Shown here: positions 62,089 to 64,000 of the stretch, in pieces
Layout: the number at the start of each line of letters is the position of its first letter
Numbering within the stretch: the stretch's first letter is position 1
DNA from: an uncultured Oleiphilaceae bacterium
Lineage (GTDB): Bacteria; Pseudomonadota; Gammaproteobacteria; Pseudomonadales; Oleiphilaceae
Assembly (NCBI GenBank): GCA_913060665.1
Contig: CAJXUY010000008.1
Coordinates: 119,301 to 183,300 of the forward strand
Reading direction: 5' to 3'
Length of the DNA: 64,000 nucleotides
Program-made: the position numbers and the translations under genes
Notes under the pieces: generated by a model
What the model was told of the DNA's origin: nothing
Database searches by the model: none
The model's input: only the letters and a program-made list of their open reading frames with translations

Positions 62089-62115
62089 CAAATTGCGACA
62101 CAGTGTCGCAATTTG
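62089..62115. repeat. 27-bp perfect palindrome in the integron leader
   Basis: CAAATTGCGACAC-A-GTGTCGCAATTTG. Confidence 0.95.
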
Positions 62116-62203
62116 AGGGAATGGTTAGCCATATTGCTAGGCTAATAAATTGATTTCTATTGAAATGATTTGTTTTTAAACGATATTATAAGCAAAAAGT
62201 AAT

Positions 62204-62237
62204 CTACGACATGAGGTCGTAGAATTAGCTGTTATAT
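62204..62237 (+). other. Inferred attI crossover region (junction G62231|T62232) with an adjacent 7-bp dyad
   Basis: GTTATAT at 62231-62237 is the exact complement of the first cassette's R'' ATATAAC (62543-62549); CTACGACatgagGTCGTAG at 62204-62222. Confidence 0.75.
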
Positions 62238-62668
62238 TTCAAAATTTCAAAAGGAGTTTTATGCAACGCGAAGAATTGAAAAGCCTTAATCAGCTCCTAG
62301 AAGATGCTATGTATTCGTCAACAAAGAAGGAAGCTCAAGTTTATTTAAACCGTTTAGAGTTTAGTGCAAACAACCTTAGAAGTAAGGTAGAACCATATGC
62401 ATATAATAAGCTGAAAGAAGCAATTAACTATGCAAAACAGGCATCAGGTCAGGCCAGTGAAAAAGAGCATTGGGTTTCTTCTGCCCAGCAATCATGGTTT
62501 GTCTTTGAAAGTGAAGTTAGTGACTGAATCGTACTATCAAAAATATAACAAGGCCAAGCAACATCAGCCACTTCATGGCTTGGACAGCCTTGCAGCCGCG
62601 CTTTTTGTACATGGCTTCGCCATTGTTGCACAAAAAACACAACTACAAGTCTGCCGTTGTTGGCAGCG
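62232..62668 (+). mobile_element. Integron gene cassette 1 (437 bp)
   Basis: Bounded by the attI junction and the attC1 cleavage point; R' GTTATAT / R'' ATATAAC. Confidence 0.88.
62261..62527 (+). CDS. Cassette-encoded 88-aa hypothetical protein
   Basis: AAAAGGAG RBS then MQREELKSLNQLLEDAMYSSTKKEAQVYLNRLEFSANN...; only sizeable sense ORF of cassette 1 outside attC. Confidence 0.75.
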   Translation: MQREELKSLNQLLEDAMYSSTKKEAQVYLNRLEFSANNLRSKVEPYAYNKLKEAINYAKQASGQASEKEHWVSSAQQSWFVFESEVSD

Positions 62669-62674
62669 TTAGTT
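62543..62674. repeat. attC1 (132 bp)
   Basis: R'' ATATAAC, hairpin-rich core TTTTTGTACATGGCttcGCCATTGTTGCACAAAAA, R' GTTAGTT; near-identical to attC2. Confidence 0.93.
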
Positions 62675-63062
62675 GTTTTAATCCCCAAAGATTGAGGGGT
62701 TGAGTGAACGGGGTGCGGCTGAATGTACTGTTCTTTTCGTCACATTGTTCGATCTTAAACAGGCGTATAATATCCCGTTCTGTTTAAGACCACTTCGTAA
62801 GAGGCTGATACAAGTTTCAATCAACATCATTCTTGTCCTGATCAAGCGAGAGTGAAGGGCAAACAAAAGATCAAGATTATTAAAACGTAGTAGTCGGGAA
62901 GTGGATTGTTCTAAACAACCATCTAGGCAACCGCACAACTAACAAGGCCAAGCAACATCAACCACTTCGTGGTTTGGACAGCCTTGCAGCCGCGCTTTTT
63001 GTGCATGGCTTCGCCATTATTGCACAAAAATCACTACTACAAGTCTGCCGTTGTTGGCAGCG
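62669..63062 (+). mobile_element. Integron gene cassette 2 (394 bp), no convincing ORF
   Basis: R' GTTAGTT / R'' AACTAAC exact complement; only a minus-strand 86-aa ORF with a TTG start inside the attC boundary. Confidence 0.9.
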
Positions 63063-63068
63063 TTAGTT
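62937..63068. repeat. attC2 (132 bp)
   Basis: AACTAACAAGGCCAAGC...GGCAGCGTTAGTT. Confidence 0.93.
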
Positions 63069-63501
63069 TTACTAGGCATTTATCTTACTTAATTCGTTAT
63101 TTAATAAGGATATTATGACCAAAACGTTATTAGTAGCACTTTCTGTTTTTTTAATAGCATGCAGTACGGCAAGCAACAGAGAGGGTAAAATTGTCGATGC
63201 GTCTTCAGATTATTGTCGTGAAATACGCATAGACCGTCCAGAGCTGTATTACGACATATGTGAGACTACTGGTGGCTGGGAAGATAGAGATCCAAAAGGG
63301 TATGCTAAAGCTCATGAGCAGCAATCATTTACAGGTGACTTTGTTGATGATTTCGTAGACGGCGCAATAGACGAAGCTGTAGAGCAGACGGTAGAGGGAA
63401 TTTTCGATGCCCTCGATTAACAAGAAAACTAACCAGCAAATGTTTAGGATAGCTTTGCTACGCGGCTTCGCCTCTCCACAAAACTACCTAAAATTAGGGC
63501 G
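63063..63501 (+). mobile_element. Integron gene cassette 3 (439 bp)
   Basis: R' GTTAGTT / R'' AACTAAC exact complement; one lipoprotein ORF. Confidence 0.88.
63115..63420 (+). CDS. Cassette-encoded 101-aa predicted lipoprotein
   Basis: MTKTLLVALSVFLIACSTAS lipobox; RBS-like AAGGA. Confidence 0.8.
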   Translation: MTKTLLVALSVFLIACSTASNREGKIVDASSDYCREIRIDRPELYYDICETTGGWEDRDPKGYAKAHEQQSFTGDFVDDFVDGAIDEAVEQTVEGIFDALD

Positions 63502-63507
63502 TTAAGT
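63427..63507. repeat. attC3 (81 bp)
   Basis: AACTAACCAGCAAATGTTTAGGATAG...CTACCTAAAATTAGGGCGTTAAGT. Confidence 0.8.
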
Positions 63508-63949
63508 GTCGTTATGCGTAATATATTAATTTTAATAGTTATTCTTCTTACATTAGGGTGTGAATCTAATAAAAATGATTCACCAAGCGAGCTTCAGAAA
63601 CAAAAAGTATTCTGGGCTTCAGAGCTGGATAAGAGTTTTGTTTTAGGTATAAAAAAGCAGGAAATTATTTCTTGGTTTCAGCATAAGGGTGTAGAGCCAA
63701 GTTATAAAGAAAGCAGTAATACAATTTCTGCCATAGTATCCAAAACCGAAGGTGATGGCTTAGTTTGTAAAGAGTGGCATGTTATTATCAAAATCACACT
63801 AAATAATAGTAATGAATACGTAAGTCACACAATAGATCAGGCTGGTGTGTGTTTATAAAAATCAAACACTTAACCATAACATCAAAGATCGCCAGACAAG
63901 CTGGCTGGACCTCCAATCGCTGCGCGATTTCCGGCCCTTTATGTTGGCG
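63502..63949 (+). mobile_element. Integron gene cassette 4 (448 bp)
   Basis: R' GTTAAGT / R'' ACTTAAC exact complement; one lipoprotein ORF. Confidence 0.87.
63514..63858 (+). CDS. Cassette-encoded 114-aa predicted lipoprotein
   Basis: MRNILILIVILLTLGCESNKND lipobox. Confidence 0.78.
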   Translation: MRNILILIVILLTLGCESNKNDSPSELQKQKVFWASELDKSFVLGIKKQEIISWFQHKGVEPSYKESSNTISAIVSKTEGDGLVCKEWHVIIKITLNNSNEYVSHTIDQAGVCL

Positions 63950-63955
63950 TTGAGG
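63868..63955. repeat. attC4 (88 bp); a further cassette starts at 63950
   Basis: ACTTAACCATAACATCAAAG...AATCGCtgcGCGATT...CTTTATGTTGGCGTTGAGG. Confidence 0.82.
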
Positions 63956-64000
63956 CTGTAGAAAAACCTCTTTTCCCCTCCTATATCTGGTAAAATACAG

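Noticed and set aside
62430-62672. 80-aa (+) and 79-aa (-) ORFs near cassette 1
   Set aside because: They lie largely within attC1, whose repeated structured sequence explains them.
62678-62938. 86-aa minus-strand ORF in cassette 2
   Set aside because: TTG start lies inside the attC2 R'' boundary; no RBS evident; kept only as an alternative to the noncoding interpretation.
1-64000. CRISPR array, rRNA, tRNA, prophage
   Set aside because: No regularly spaced direct repeats, no rRNA/tRNA sequences and no phage structural genes recognised; the only repeated array is the integron attC set.

Overview
64-kb gammaproteobacterial chromosomal segment, probably from a marine, hydrocarbon/wax-ester-associated lineage (judged from gene content only). 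Most of it is well-packed housekeeping and regulatory DNA: ppc, adk, tsaB, uppP, rsmJ, plsB, a Gld-type ABC exporter, murI, acs, several c-di-GMP and two-component proteins, a fatty acyl-CoA reductase, an acyl-CoA dehydrogenase/APH-kinase/SDR operon, and the imuA-imuB-dnaE2 SOS mutasome. The accessory hotspot is the right end (60.8-64 kb). It holds a complete integron platform: a divergent intI-type integrase, a leader rich in dyad symmetries, an inferred attI junction at 62231/62232, and at least four gene cassettes. Cassette limits can be set to the base because each cassette's first bases (R') are the exact complement of its own R'' box. The most notable signals are: (i) three related CGACA-N3-(T/G)GTCG dyads in the integron leader, one embedded in a 27-bp perfect palindrome; (ii) a cassette with no convincing ORF but an inverted repeat bracketing a TATAAT; (iii) LexA-type sites at both imuA and intI within 10 kb; (iv) a hexanucleotide microsatellite in the DHp region of a CrbS/MxtR-like kinase; (v) a probable CrbSR acetate-switch set (acs, LuxR-type regulator, SSS-kinase, DUF4212 + symporter) in one window. 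All assignments come from reading the sequence; no database search was run.
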